DNA of 64,000 nt, from NCBI GenBank assembly GCA_905479075.1, contig CAJQLA010000008.1, positions 1-64,000 of the forward strand, written 5' to 3'. Of this stretch, positions 55,802-64,000 are shown in pieces (position 1 is the first letter of the stretch; each line of letters begins with the position of its first letter). The notes beneath the pieces are model-generated. The model saw only the letters and a program-made list of their open reading frames with translations, was not told the origin of the DNA and searched no databases. Made by a program: the position numbers and the translations under genes. Source of the stretch: an uncultured Gammaproteobacteria bacterium. Its GTDB lineage: Bacteria > Pseudomonadota > Gammaproteobacteria > Nitrosococcales > Methylophagaceae.

Positions 55802-55857
55802 TTATTGCCATACCCGCGACCAGGTTTGGCATCTTGAGCATCATTATTTAAGTGATG

Positions 55858-56793
55858 CTAATCCATATACAAAGAGCTTACAGACTCCTCGGTACTAATT
55901 CGGTACATTGCCTCTGCAAGCATTTCAGCAATGCTAAGTGGGCGAATTTTATCACATTTTTTTGCATTTTCCTGTAAAGGAATGGTATTTGTTACAACGA
56001 GCTCATCGAGCACAGAGTTTTCAATGTTTTCTACAGCTTTACCCGAGAGAACCGGATGGGTACAGTAGGCAACGACCTGCGTTGCACCTTCTGATTTTAA
56101 TGCGGCTGCTGCGGCACAAAGCGTGCCTGCTGTATCGACCATATCGTCAATTAGTATACATACTCTGTTTTCGACTTCACCAATGATATTCATGACCTTG
56201 GCAACATTAGGCTGTGGACGACGTTTATCAATGATCGCTAATTCAACATCGAGGAGTTTGGCCAGTGCACGGGCACGAACAACACCGCCGATATCAGGAG
56301 AAACGACAACAAGATCTTGGTATTTATGTTTCCAAATATCGCCTAATAAGACAGGAGAGGCATAAACATTATCAACAGGGCAGTCAAAAAAGCCTTGGAT
56401 TTGATCAGCGTGTAAATCAACGGTTAAGACACGATCCGCACCGACACCCGTCAGCATATTGGCAACGACTTTGGCTGTAATAGCAACGCGAGCTGAGCGT
56501 GGACGGCGATCTTGGCGTGAGTAACCAAAGTAGGGAACTACAAGGGTAATTCGTTTTGCTGACGCACGGCGAATGGCATCAGTCATCACCATCAATTCCA
56601 TGAGGTTTTTATTCGCGGGCATGCAAGTAGGTTGGACTATGAATACATCCTTACCTCGGACGTTATCAAGAATTTCAACCATGATTTCGCCATCGCTAAA
56701 GGATTCCACGGTAGCTTTACCAATAGGAACATTAAGGAAACGAGCAATATCTCGCGACAGTTGAGGGTTGGCATTACCAGTAAATACCATCAT
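55858..56793 (-). CDS. prs: Ribose-phosphate pyrophosphokinase
   Basis: About 312 aa (E. coli 315) from ATG-ATG at 56793/56790, giving [20 protein letters not shown] as in the family. A TTG 84 bp further upstream would add 28 unconserved residues. Motifs: [38 protein letters not shown] and the PRPP loop [10 protein letters not shown]. It makes PRPP for nucleotide, His and Trp synthesis. tRNA-Gln lies just upstream. Confidence 0.97.
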   Translation of the reverse strand: MMVFTGNANPQLSRDIARFLNVPIGKATVESFSDGEIMVEILDNVRGKDVFIVQPTCMPANKNLMELMVMTDAIRRASAKRITLVVPYFGYSRQDRRPRSARVAITAKVVANMLTGVGADRVLTVDLHADQIQGFFDCPVDNVYASPVLLGDIWKHKYQDLVVVSPDIGGVVRARALAKLLDVELAIIDKRRPQPNVAKVMNIIGEVENRVCILIDDMVDTAGTLCAAAAALKSEGATQVVAYCTHPVLSGKAVENIENSVLDELVVTNTIPLQENAKKCDKIRPLSIAEMLAEAMYRISTEESVSSLYMD

Positions 56794-56883
56794 GCTGCTG
56801 TCAGCGGTGCGTTGTTGAAGCTGAAGTAGTCTGTTGTTGCTCACGGTAAGCTGCCGATTTCTCAAGTTGATAAACAAAAAGAA

Positions 56884-56958
56884 TGGCTGGGGTACCAGGA
56901 TTCGAACCTGGGAATGCAGGGATCAAAACCCTGTGCCTTACCGCTTGGCGATACCCCA
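56884..56958 (-). tRNA. tRNA-Gln(TTG)
   Basis: 75 nt on the minus strand with encoded CCA. Acceptor TGGGGTA pairs with TACCCCA; the anticodon loop TTTTGAT gives TTG. T-loop TTCGAAT. It sits between ispE and prs, as in many gammaproteobacteria. Confidence 0.95.
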
Positions 56959-57009
56959 ACTGATGAAACTAAATTCTAACATCTTGCCAAAAAACTTTGC
57001 TAATGGTGT

Positions 57010-57849
57010 TTAATTCTTCTTGGCCATTAGCGTAGCAAGTGGCGACTTATTCCGTCCTCTTGCCACAAAACCTTGCCAATCAGTTGGCAACGCAGCTACT
57101 ACTGCTTGTGCTTGTATTTGACTATCAAAACTAGCAAATACACAGGCACCTGTTCCTGTCATTTTTGCCTTGCCAGACTGATTAAGCCAGTCAAGTGCAT
57201 CGGAGACAGCAGGATAGTGTTCTTTGACTATATCTTCACAGATATTCCTACCTTCCCCGGAAAGGAAGCGCGGTATTGTGATAGGTTCACAATCTCGTGT
57301 CAATTCTTGAGATGCAAAAACTTGGGCTGTAGAAACGTGGCAAGAAGGCACAATGACTACATACCAAGGCTCAGCTGGCGATATCATAGTTAATTGCTCG
57401 CCAACTCCTTCTGCCCAAGCAGCATGACCATAAATAAAAATGGGTACATCTGCGCCTAAATTCATACCAATCTCAGCCAATTGCTCTGTACTTAAATGAC
57501 ATTGCCACAGGTGGTTAAGTGCAACTAAGGTTGTTGCAGCATTTGAACTTCCTCCGCCAAGACCGCCACCCATAGGCAAATGTTTATCAATAGATATTAT
57601 TGCGCCTTTTTTGCAATGAGTATGCTGCTGTAATTGTTTGGCGGCACGTATAATTAAATTTTGATCTTGTGGGACGTCGGGGATAGGTGTCGATAATTCA
57701 ACATCGCTTTGTTCGGTCACTGTGAATTGTAATAAATCACAGTAATCTAGAAATTGAAAGGCTGTTTGTAGCAGATGATAACCATCATCACGTTGCCCGA
57801 TGATGTGCAGGAAAAGGTTAATTTTTGCTGGCGAAGGCCAAACAGTCAC
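57010..57849 (-). CDS. ispE: 4-diphosphocytidyl-2-C-methyl-D-erythritol kinase
   Basis: 279 aa GHMP kinase. N-terminal PSPAKINLFLHIIGQRDDGYH with the catalytic Lys, ATP-binding PMGGGLGGGSSNAATTLVALN and C-terminal KMTGTGACVFASF. It is the fourth step of the MEP isoprenoid pathway. Its start overlaps the lolB stop by 4 bp, so the two are coupled. Confidence 0.97.
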   Translation of the reverse strand: MTVWPSPAKINLFLHIIGQRDDGYHLLQTAFQFLDYCDLLQFTVTEQSDVELSTPIPDVPQDQNLIIRAAKQLQQHTHCKKGAIISIDKHLPMGGGLGGGSSNAATTLVALNHLWQCHLSTEQLAEIGMNLGADVPIFIYGHAAWAEGVGEQLTMISPAEPWYVVIVPSCHVSTAQVFASQELTRDCEPITIPRFLSGEGRNICEDIVKEHYPAVSDALDWLNQSGKAKMTGTGACVFASFDSQIQAQAVVAALPTDWQGFVARGRNKSPLATLMAKKN

Positions 57850-58454
57850 GATAAGTTATTCCATGAGCTAATAACGATACGGACGTTGATATCAGGGTGA
57901 GAAATAAAGATTTTTTCTGGTACAGAATGAATACCAAAGGAGCCATAACGTAAAAATTTTATTTGCCAACCTTGTTGTGAAAGGAAACTGATTCGCCCAT
58001 AGGGATCAAGTTGTAATTCCTGATAATCCTGTTTTGCATAAGGTAAGCCACGCACCCAATCTTGCAATGCACTAATAGGTAGCTGCCATGAAAACGTCTC
58101 TGCCAGAAGGGATTCAGCACTATTAGCGACAATTTGTCTACCATCATCGAGTGTTAAAACAACACTTTCCGAATTACCATTTAGGTTAATACCACCTTGT
58201 GCAAATGGGCCGAGTAATTTGATTTGATAATGGTTGTCATTTTGTTGCCAGCGCAGACCCGCATTCCAAGCATCACTATTTTGCTGTATGAAGGCTCGGC
58301 CTTTGATTTTCCACTGTTTTAATGTGAGCAATTGTTTTTGCCTTGTTTGCCAAACAAGATTGGGATCATCAACGGGCTGCTGCTGAGGTATAGAACTACA
58401 TGCGGCAACGGTTAAAACTACGATTGTAATAAAGTACGCTCTTATTGTTAGCAT
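57846..58454 (-). CDS. lolB: Outer membrane lipoprotein receptor LolB
   Basis: 202 aa. Lipoprotein signal with lipobox VAAC at residues 16-19. The LolB fold shows RQKQLLTLKQWKIKGRAFIQ, WQLPISALQDWVRGLPY and LQLDPYGRISFLSQQGW. It accepts lipoproteins from LolA at the outer membrane. It lies directly after the TPR lipoprotein gene (no gap) and overlaps ispE. Confidence 0.94.
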   Translation of the reverse strand: MLTIRAYFITIVVLTVAACSSIPQQQPVDDPNLVWQTRQKQLLTLKQWKIKGRAFIQQNSDAWNAGLRWQQNDNHYQIKLLGPFAQGGINLNGNSESVVLTLDDGRQIVANSAESLLAETFSWQLPISALQDWVRGLPYAKQDYQELQLDPYGRISFLSQQGWQIKFLRYGSFGIHSVPEKIFISHPDINVRIVISSWNNLS

Positions 58455-60248
58455 TTACAAGCCAAAGCGCTTCATAGTTTCGAGCAGTAATTTATTATTG
58501 GCATGTTGCTTTAATGCCTGTTGCCAAACTGACTTGGCTTCGTCGTGCTTGCCTTGTTGCCATAATACTTCACCAAGGTGAGCTAAAAACTCAGCATCAT
58601 CCTGCATTTCTGCAGCCTGTTTCAGGTAAAAAGCAGCTTGTTCGAGCTTGCCCATACGGTAATAAACCCAACCAAGACTGTCCAAATAAAAAGGATCGTT
58701 CGGTTTTAACTCAAGCGCTTTATTGATCAGAATGAGCGCTTCTTGATGACGATCTGTTCGGTCGGTTAGTGTATAACCTAATGCATTTAAGGCTTGGGTA
58801 TTTTTAGGCTCTATTTCTAAGATGGTGCGTAAATCTTGCTCTAATATATCTATACGATCAATTGATTCAGCTGCCATTGCCCTGCCGTAGAGAAGATCAA
58901 TTTGTTGTGGGTGTTCTGCCAGGGCTGTGCCAAGTAAATCGAAAGAGGCTTGCTGTTGATTTTGTTCTCTTAAAAAAGTGGCTTCATATAGATAATATTG
59001 TACGGCTAATTGTGGGTTTGCCTTGCGGATATCGGCTATATGCTTACGTGCTTTTGCCAGCTGGTCATTTTCAGCTAATAGTGTGATGTAATGATTTTGT
59101 GCCGCATCAAAGCGAGGGCTTTTGGCGGGTACAGATGCAAACCAACTGAGAGCGGCTTCTATATTATTATTAAGTTTTTCAGTTAAGCCCATAAAATAGG
59201 CGGCTTGGCCATTGGGATCGCCACCTCTTAACAATTTTTTGAAATATTGTTTGGCGAGATCGCCATCTTTCGCTTCTATGGCTAATAAACCTAAAGCAAA
59301 AATAACTTCACGATCGTCAGCATTTTCTTTATGTAGTTGTTCAAAGAATTTTTGTGATTCTTCGAGATCATTATTCTCACCTAATAATTTGGCGTAATTA
59401 AAGCGAATATTGCTGCTGGCATCTTTTTTATTAGCGGGTTTCTTTAGTAAGGCCAGTGCTTCAGGACTTCTCTTTAAGCGTTGTAATGTCTTGGCCTTTA
59501 ACACCAGCGCCTGTTCAAAGTCAGGTTGTTTTGCTAAGACGGCATTGGTCGTTACGAGTGCATCCTCATAGCGTTGAAAAAAAGCGGCCAAACGTGCGTA
59601 GTGAAATTGTGCTTCAACATCGCCATGTTGAAAAATTGTTAATTGCTTCATTACATTAAGTGCAGCATCGGTTTCGGCGATTTTACTTAAATTATCGGTA
59701 ATGCGCGTTAAATAAAGTGATGATTTTTCGGGTGCTAATTCAAAGGCCTTATTTGCTGCAGTAACAACTCGATCGAATTTACCCTGAAGCATTAAAAATG
59801 GGATTTGTAGAATATATATATCAGCATCAGTTGGATCGACTTCAGCCCAACGGTTTAGCGCTTTATTTATCCGTTGCTGATCACGGGTTAGGTTGGCAAT
59901 TTGAGTGGAACGGCCCGCTATAGCAGGAGAGTCGACTAGTGTTGCTGCTCTGCCATATAGTTCTGCAGCTCCCACCACATCGCCACGCTGCTGAGCAATT
60001 TCTGCCGTTAGTAATAGGTAGGTTAGTTGGGAAGTAAGCGGTAAAGTTGCTATTTCGTCAGTAGGAGTTGTTTGTTCCGGAGTTATTTCAGCAAGCTGAC
60101 TTGTATCTGACTCTAACTCTAACTCTGGTGTTTCCGGTTTTATGGGTGCAGAAGAACTGCAAGCCGTTAACGCTATTGAAAGGCAAAGTACGAGACCTTT
60201 CTTTGTAAAATAGCGTAATTTTGTTGGTTGCACCGGCAATAAATCCAT
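58455..60248 (-). CDS. TPR-repeat lipoprotein
   Basis: About 597 aa from the ATG at 60248 (MDLLPVQPTKLRYF); an in-frame TTG at 60299 lacks a better site. Signal with lipobox LTAC, a Glu/Thr-rich linker, then TPR helices through most of the protein, including YGRAATLVDSP, DILEQDLRTILEIEPKNTQALNALGYTLTD-type (matched over residues about 465-494) and NDPFYLDSLGWVYYRMGKLE. Such proteins are found before lolB in many gammaproteobacteria and probably scaffold envelope complexes; a defined role is lacking. Confidence 0.9.
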   Translation of the reverse strand: MDLLPVQPTKLRYFTKKGLVLCLSIALTACSSSAPIKPETPELELESDTSQLAEITPEQTTPTDEIATLPLTSQLTYLLLTAEIAQQRGDVVGAAELYGRAATLVDSPAIAGRSTQIANLTRDQQRINKALNRWAEVDPTDADIYILQIPFLMLQGKFDRVVTAANKAFELAPEKSSLYLTRITDNLSKIAETDAALNVMKQLTIFQHGDVEAQFHYARLAAFFQRYEDALVTTNAVLAKQPDFEQALVLKAKTLQRLKRSPEALALLKKPANKKDASSNIRFNYAKLLGENNDLEESQKFFEQLHKENADDREVIFALGLLAIEAKDGDLAKQYFKKLLRGGDPNGQAAYFMGLTEKLNNNIEAALSWFASVPAKSPRFDAAQNHYITLLAENDQLAKARKHIADIRKANPQLAVQYYLYEATFLREQNQQQASFDLLGTALAEHPQQIDLLYGRAMAAESIDRIDILEQDLRTILEIEPKNTQALNALGYTLTDRTDRHQEALILINKALELKPNDPFYLDSLGWVYYRMGKLEQAAFYLKQAAEMQDDAEFLAHLGEVLWQQGKHDEAKSVWQQALKQHANNKLLLETMKRFGL

Positions 60249-60550
60249 AATAAAACGACCTGAACGATTGATTTTGTTAGAATAGTCTATTGTCTTCAAT
60301 AAACTGACAACAATAATTAAGTAACAACTGTAAAGTTTAACAGCATTTTAATAACGACCCACAGCAAATTACCTACCTGACTATGCCATGAATTCGAAGC
60401 TTATGATCACACTGTATTTTGCTGGCAATGAAGATGTCGTGGTTACAAGCATGTTGTTGACTTCATAATATGAAACCAGACTTTATTTCTACTCAATCTG
60501 ACAACTTTAAACGCCTAATGTTCAGGCGGGTTCAGGCGCGCTTGTAATCA
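60249..60550. other. Intergenic region between TPR lipoprotein gene and hemA
   Basis: 302 bp between divergent genes. Just before hemA is a near-perfect 10-bp tandem repeat, TTCAGGCGGG (60521-60530) and TTCAGGCGCG (60531-60540). No clear promoter pair or small gene stands out. Confidence 0.5.
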
Positions 60551-61807
60551 ATGCAATTTGTAAGCTATGGCATAAATCACACTACAGCGCCTGTTGAGGT
60601 TAGGGAAAGTATTGCCTTTAATCCAGACACATTGCCCTCAGCACTTCGGTCGCTAAAACAATGTCCAGGCGTCGTTGAAGCGGCCATCATCTCAACCTGT
60701 AACCGGACAGAGATATATTGTCATATAGATGATGAAGTCGATGCTTCGGTGGCCGGCAATTGGCTTGAAAAGTTTCATCAACAGCAAAACTTATCCTTGG
60801 ATCGTTATTCATATCAATATCAAGGTGATGACGTAATTCGTCATTTACTACGTGTTGCCTGTGGCTTGGACTCCATGGTTTTAGGTGAACCACAAATTCT
60901 AGGGCAAATTAAAACAGCCTATAGCGAAGCGTTAAATAACGAAACAGTAGGTAAATGCTTGGGACGTCTATTCCAACATGCGTTTACTGTTGCAAAACAA
61001 GTCAGGACTGATACTGCGATTGGGAATAGTCCTGTTTCAGTTGCTTTTGCAGCGGTAAGTTTAGCCAAGCAAATTTTTGCAAGCTTATCAGAAGCGACAG
61101 CCTTATTAATCGGTGCAGGTGAAACGATTGAGCTGGCTGCAAGGCATCTCCATGATAATGGTGTTGGCCGCATTATTATTGCTAACCGCACTATTGCCAG
61201 GGCCCATAATTTGGCTGTTCAAGTGAATGGTTATGCAATTGATTTAAGTGAAATGCCGAATCATATTGCAGAAGCGGATATTGTGGTGAGCTCGACAGCT
61301 AGCCAGCTTCCTATTTTGGGTAAAGGTACTGTTGAACGGGCATTAAAAGAACGCAAGCGACGCCCTATTTTTATGGTCGATATCGCTGTGCCACGTGATA
61401 TTGAATCTGAAGTAGGAGATTTAGAAGATATCTACCTCTATTGTGTCGATGATCTGCATGATATTATCGAAGAGAACTTACAATCTCGACGTGATGCAGC
61501 GCTTCAAGCAGAAGAGATTATTGATAGTCAAGTTGATAGCTTTATCAGCTGGCTGCGAACACAAGATGCTGTTCCAGTAATAAGGGCTATACGTACTAAT
61601 GCACATAATGAAAGTGGTTACTTACTAGAAAAAGCGAAAAAACAACTAGAACAAGGTGTCGACACGGAACAAGTACTCAAAGAGCTGGCTAGAACGTTAA
61701 CCAATAAATTATTACATGAGCCCAGTAGACAGCTTCGTCAATCAGGCAATGATACTGATAATAATTTGATAGAAGCGGCAAGAAGCCTCTTCAATATCAA
61801 GGAATAA
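60551..61807 (+). CDS. hemA: Glutamyl-tRNA reductase
   Basis: 418 aa (E. coli 418). Catalytic Cys in IISTCNRTEIYC, GLDSMVLGEPQILGQIK, NADPH-binding LLIGAGETIELAARHL and VDIAVPRDIE. It reduces Glu-tRNA to glutamate-1-semialdehyde, the first step of tetrapyrrole synthesis. prfA begins 3 bp after the stop, the classic hemA-prfA pair. The usual prmC is not found after prfA. Confidence 0.98.
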   Translation: MQFVSYGINHTTAPVEVRESIAFNPDTLPSALRSLKQCPGVVEAAIISTCNRTEIYCHIDDEVDASVAGNWLEKFHQQQNLSLDRYSYQYQGDDVIRHLLRVACGLDSMVLGEPQILGQIKTAYSEALNNETVGKCLGRLFQHAFTVAKQVRTDTAIGNSPVSVAFAAVSLAKQIFASLSEATALLIGAGETIELAARHLHDNGVGRIIIANRTIARAHNLAVQVNGYAIDLSEMPNHIAEADIVVSSTASQLPILGKGTVERALKERKRRPIFMVDIAVPRDIESEVGDLEDIYLYCVDDLHDIIEENLQSRRDAALQAEEIIDSQVDSFISWLRTQDAVPVIRAIRTNAHNESGYLLEKAKKQLEQGVDTEQVLKELARTLTNKLLHEPSRQLRQSGNDTDNNLIEAARSLFNIKE

Positions 61808-61810
61808 GTA

Positions 61811-62899
61811 GTGAAAGAATCCATTAAACACAAATTAGAAACGCTAGTCGAACGTCATGAGGAAATCAGTGGTCTATTAGCTGAGCCTGAAGTGATGGCT
61901 GATCAAAATAAGTTTCGTTCGCTGTCTCAAGAATATGCTCAGTTAGAGCCCGTCGTAAGCAATTTCAATGCGTACATGACTAGCGTAACGGCCATCGAAG
62001 ATGCCAAATTGATGATGGAAGAAGATGATGCTGAAATGCGTGAAATGGCTAAAGAAGAGTTAGTCGAAGCTGAGCAGCAAGAACAACAGTTAGAAGTGAC
62101 ATTACAAAAATTATTACTGCCAAAAGATCCTAATGATCAACGAAATATCTTCCTAGAAGTCAGAGCAGGAACAGGTGGTGATGAAGCAGCATTGTTCGCC
62201 GGTGATTTGTACCGAATGTATAGCCGATATGCCGAGAGTCGTCGTTGGGGCGTTGAATTAATTAACGCTCAAGAAGGTGAACACGGTGGCTATAAAGAAG
62301 TGGTCATCAAAATTGTAGGTGATGGCGCTTATTCAAGGCTTAAATTTGAGTCTGGTGGTCATCGAGTACAACGTGTGCCAGAAACGGAGTCACAGGGCCG
62401 AATTCATACTTCAGCTTGTACTGTTGCCATCATGCCTGAAGCAGATGAGTTAGATCAGATTGATATTAATCCAGCCGATTTACGTGTCGATACGTTCCGC
62501 GCCTCTGGTGCCGGTGGTCAGCACGTTAATAAAACTGATTCTGCCATTCGAATTACGCATATTCCAACAGGTATTGTCGTTGAATGTCAGGATCAACGTT
62601 CGCAACATAAAAATCGTGCTCAGGCGATGTCAGTACTGCAGTCACGAATTATGGCCGAACAACAAGAAAAAATAGATTCAGAACAGGCGGAAACACGAAA
62701 ATTACAAGTGGGGAGTGGAGATCGTAGTGAACGGATCCGTACCTACAATTATCCGCAAGGCCGTATGACAGATCATCGTATTAACTTGACTCTGTATAAA
62801 TTAGCTGAAGTGATGGAAGGTGATTTAGAGCAAGTTATAGAACCGTTGATTAATGAGTATCAAGCAGATCAATTGGCTGCATTGGCGAGTGGTGAATAG
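61811..62899 (+). CDS. prfA: Peptide chain release factor 1
   Basis: 362 aa with a GTG start 3 bp after hemA. The hydrolysis motif GGQ is in [15 protein letters not shown]. The codon-recognition tripeptide P-x-T is PET in [16 protein letters not shown], which fits RF1 (UAA/UAG). The N-terminal coiled coil includes [20 protein letters not shown]. No prmC gene (methylating the GGQ Gln) follows; the next gene encodes a DUF1059 protein. Confidence 0.98.
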   Translation: MKESIKHKLETLVERHEEISGLLAEPEVMADQNKFRSLSQEYAQLEPVVSNFNAYMTSVTAIEDAKLMMEEDDAEMREMAKEELVEAEQQEQQLEVTLQKLLLPKDPNDQRNIFLEVRAGTGGDEAALFAGDLYRMYSRYAESRRWGVELINAQEGEHGGYKEVVIKIVGDGAYSRLKFESGGHRVQRVPETESQGRIHTSACTVAIMPEADELDQIDINPADLRVDTFRASGAGGQHVNKTDSAIRITHIPTGIVVECQDQRSQHKNRAQAMSVLQSRIMAEQQEKIDSEQAETRKLQVGSGDRSERIRTYNYPQGRMTDHRINLTLYKLAEVMEGDLEQVIEPLINEYQADQLAALASGE

Positions 62900-62984
62900 T
62901 ATTAAAAAATGCTTCAATAAATGTTAGAGCGCATTGTAGAATCGAATCTATCAAAGATTGAAATTAAAATTAGTGGGGAAAAAT

Positions 62985-63221
62985 ATGAAAACAATGACTT
63001 GCAGACAACTTGGTGGCGCATGTGATCAAGAATTCAGCGCAGAATCTTTTGAAGATATGGCTGGTTTGATTAAGGCGCATGGAGTAGAAATGTTTCAAAA
63101 ACAAGACAGGCCTCATCTTGATGCTATGCAAAAGGTTTTTGCCCTTATGCATGACCCTGACTTCTTGAAAGAATGGTCTGATTCTAAGCAAGCAGAGTTT
63201 GAGGCTTTACCTGAAGACTAA
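62985..63221 (+). CDS. DUF1059 family small protein
   Basis: 78 aa. It matches DUF1059 over its length: MKTMTCRQLGGACDQEFSAE, SFEDMAGLIKAHG, VEMFQ, and a short acidic end. The Cys pair at residues 6 and 13 is typical of the family, whose role is unknown. The ATG at 62985 follows a GTGGGG site; an in-frame TTG at 62958 is less likely. It is convergent with hemF. Confidence 0.85.
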   Translation: MKTMTCRQLGGACDQEFSAESFEDMAGLIKAHGVEMFQKQDRPHLDAMQKVFALMHDPDFLKEWSDSKQAEFEALPED

Positions 63222-63240
63222 TTGTTAAATGAGGAGTTTC

Positions 63241-64000
<760 letters not shown>

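Overview
The window is an AT-rich chromosomal segment of a gammaproteobacterium. It carries no insertion sequence, prophage or CRISPR array that I can see. Housekeeping gene order is typical of the class: rpsU-yqeY-dnaG-rpoD followed by a tRNA-Ile(CAT), ychF-pth-rplY-prs-tRNA-Gln-ispE-lolB facing hemA-prfA, and grxC-secB-gpsA. Two features point to a marine hydrocarbon or C1 oxidiser, perhaps near Methylophaga or Cycloclasticus: a gene group for tetrahydromethanopterin/methanofuran-type cofactors (15.7-18.9 kb), and two genes for AlkB-like membrane di-iron hydroxylases. The taxonomic placement is inference; no 16S gene is present.

Layout. 1-8.6 kb: the start of an AlkB-like gene (minus strand, cut by the window edge), a divergent NorD/CbbO-type VWA gene with its MoxR/NorQ-type AAA+ partner, a FixJ-type two-component system co-transcribed with an acyl-CoA-dehydrogenase-like gene, and a periplasmic metallo-beta-lactamase-fold protein. 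8.6-15.6 kb: murJ, a Sco-like gene, oxyR, recF, gyrB. 15.7-18.9 kb: four tightly packed pterin/methanofuran cofactor genes. 18.9-20.1 kb: DUF924 and LysE-type genes. 20.1-24.4 kb: the complete AlkB-like gene with a 67-aa membrane protein, then an operon of two glutathione S-transferase-like genes and a small HTH-like gene. The two operons share a two-part promoter signature. 24.4-41.7 kb: envelope, folate, lipid, translation and replication genes. 41.7-46.2 kb: a ThDP enzyme, an aldehyde dehydrogenase and a tandem universal stress protein. 46.3-53.3 kb: lexA with a Y-family polymerase, mltD, trmL, an unknown 521-aa protein, tRNA-Met and pldA. 53.3-64 kb: the ychF to hemF block.

The most unusual part is the set of genes around the two AlkB-like hydroxylases. 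The complete enzyme keeps most of the AlkB histidine motifs but has Gln where AlkB has the first His of its RHSDHH motif. Its promoter region shares a 24-bp element, and a second element about 145 bp downstream, with the GST operon. This suggests co-regulation of a membrane oxygenase and glutathione-dependent handling of its product. A sensor kinase/FixJ regulator, a NorQD-like AAA+/VWA pair and a cofactor set able to carry C1 units lie within the same 24 kb. The substrate is unknown, and the link between these genes is inference from position and the shared sequence.
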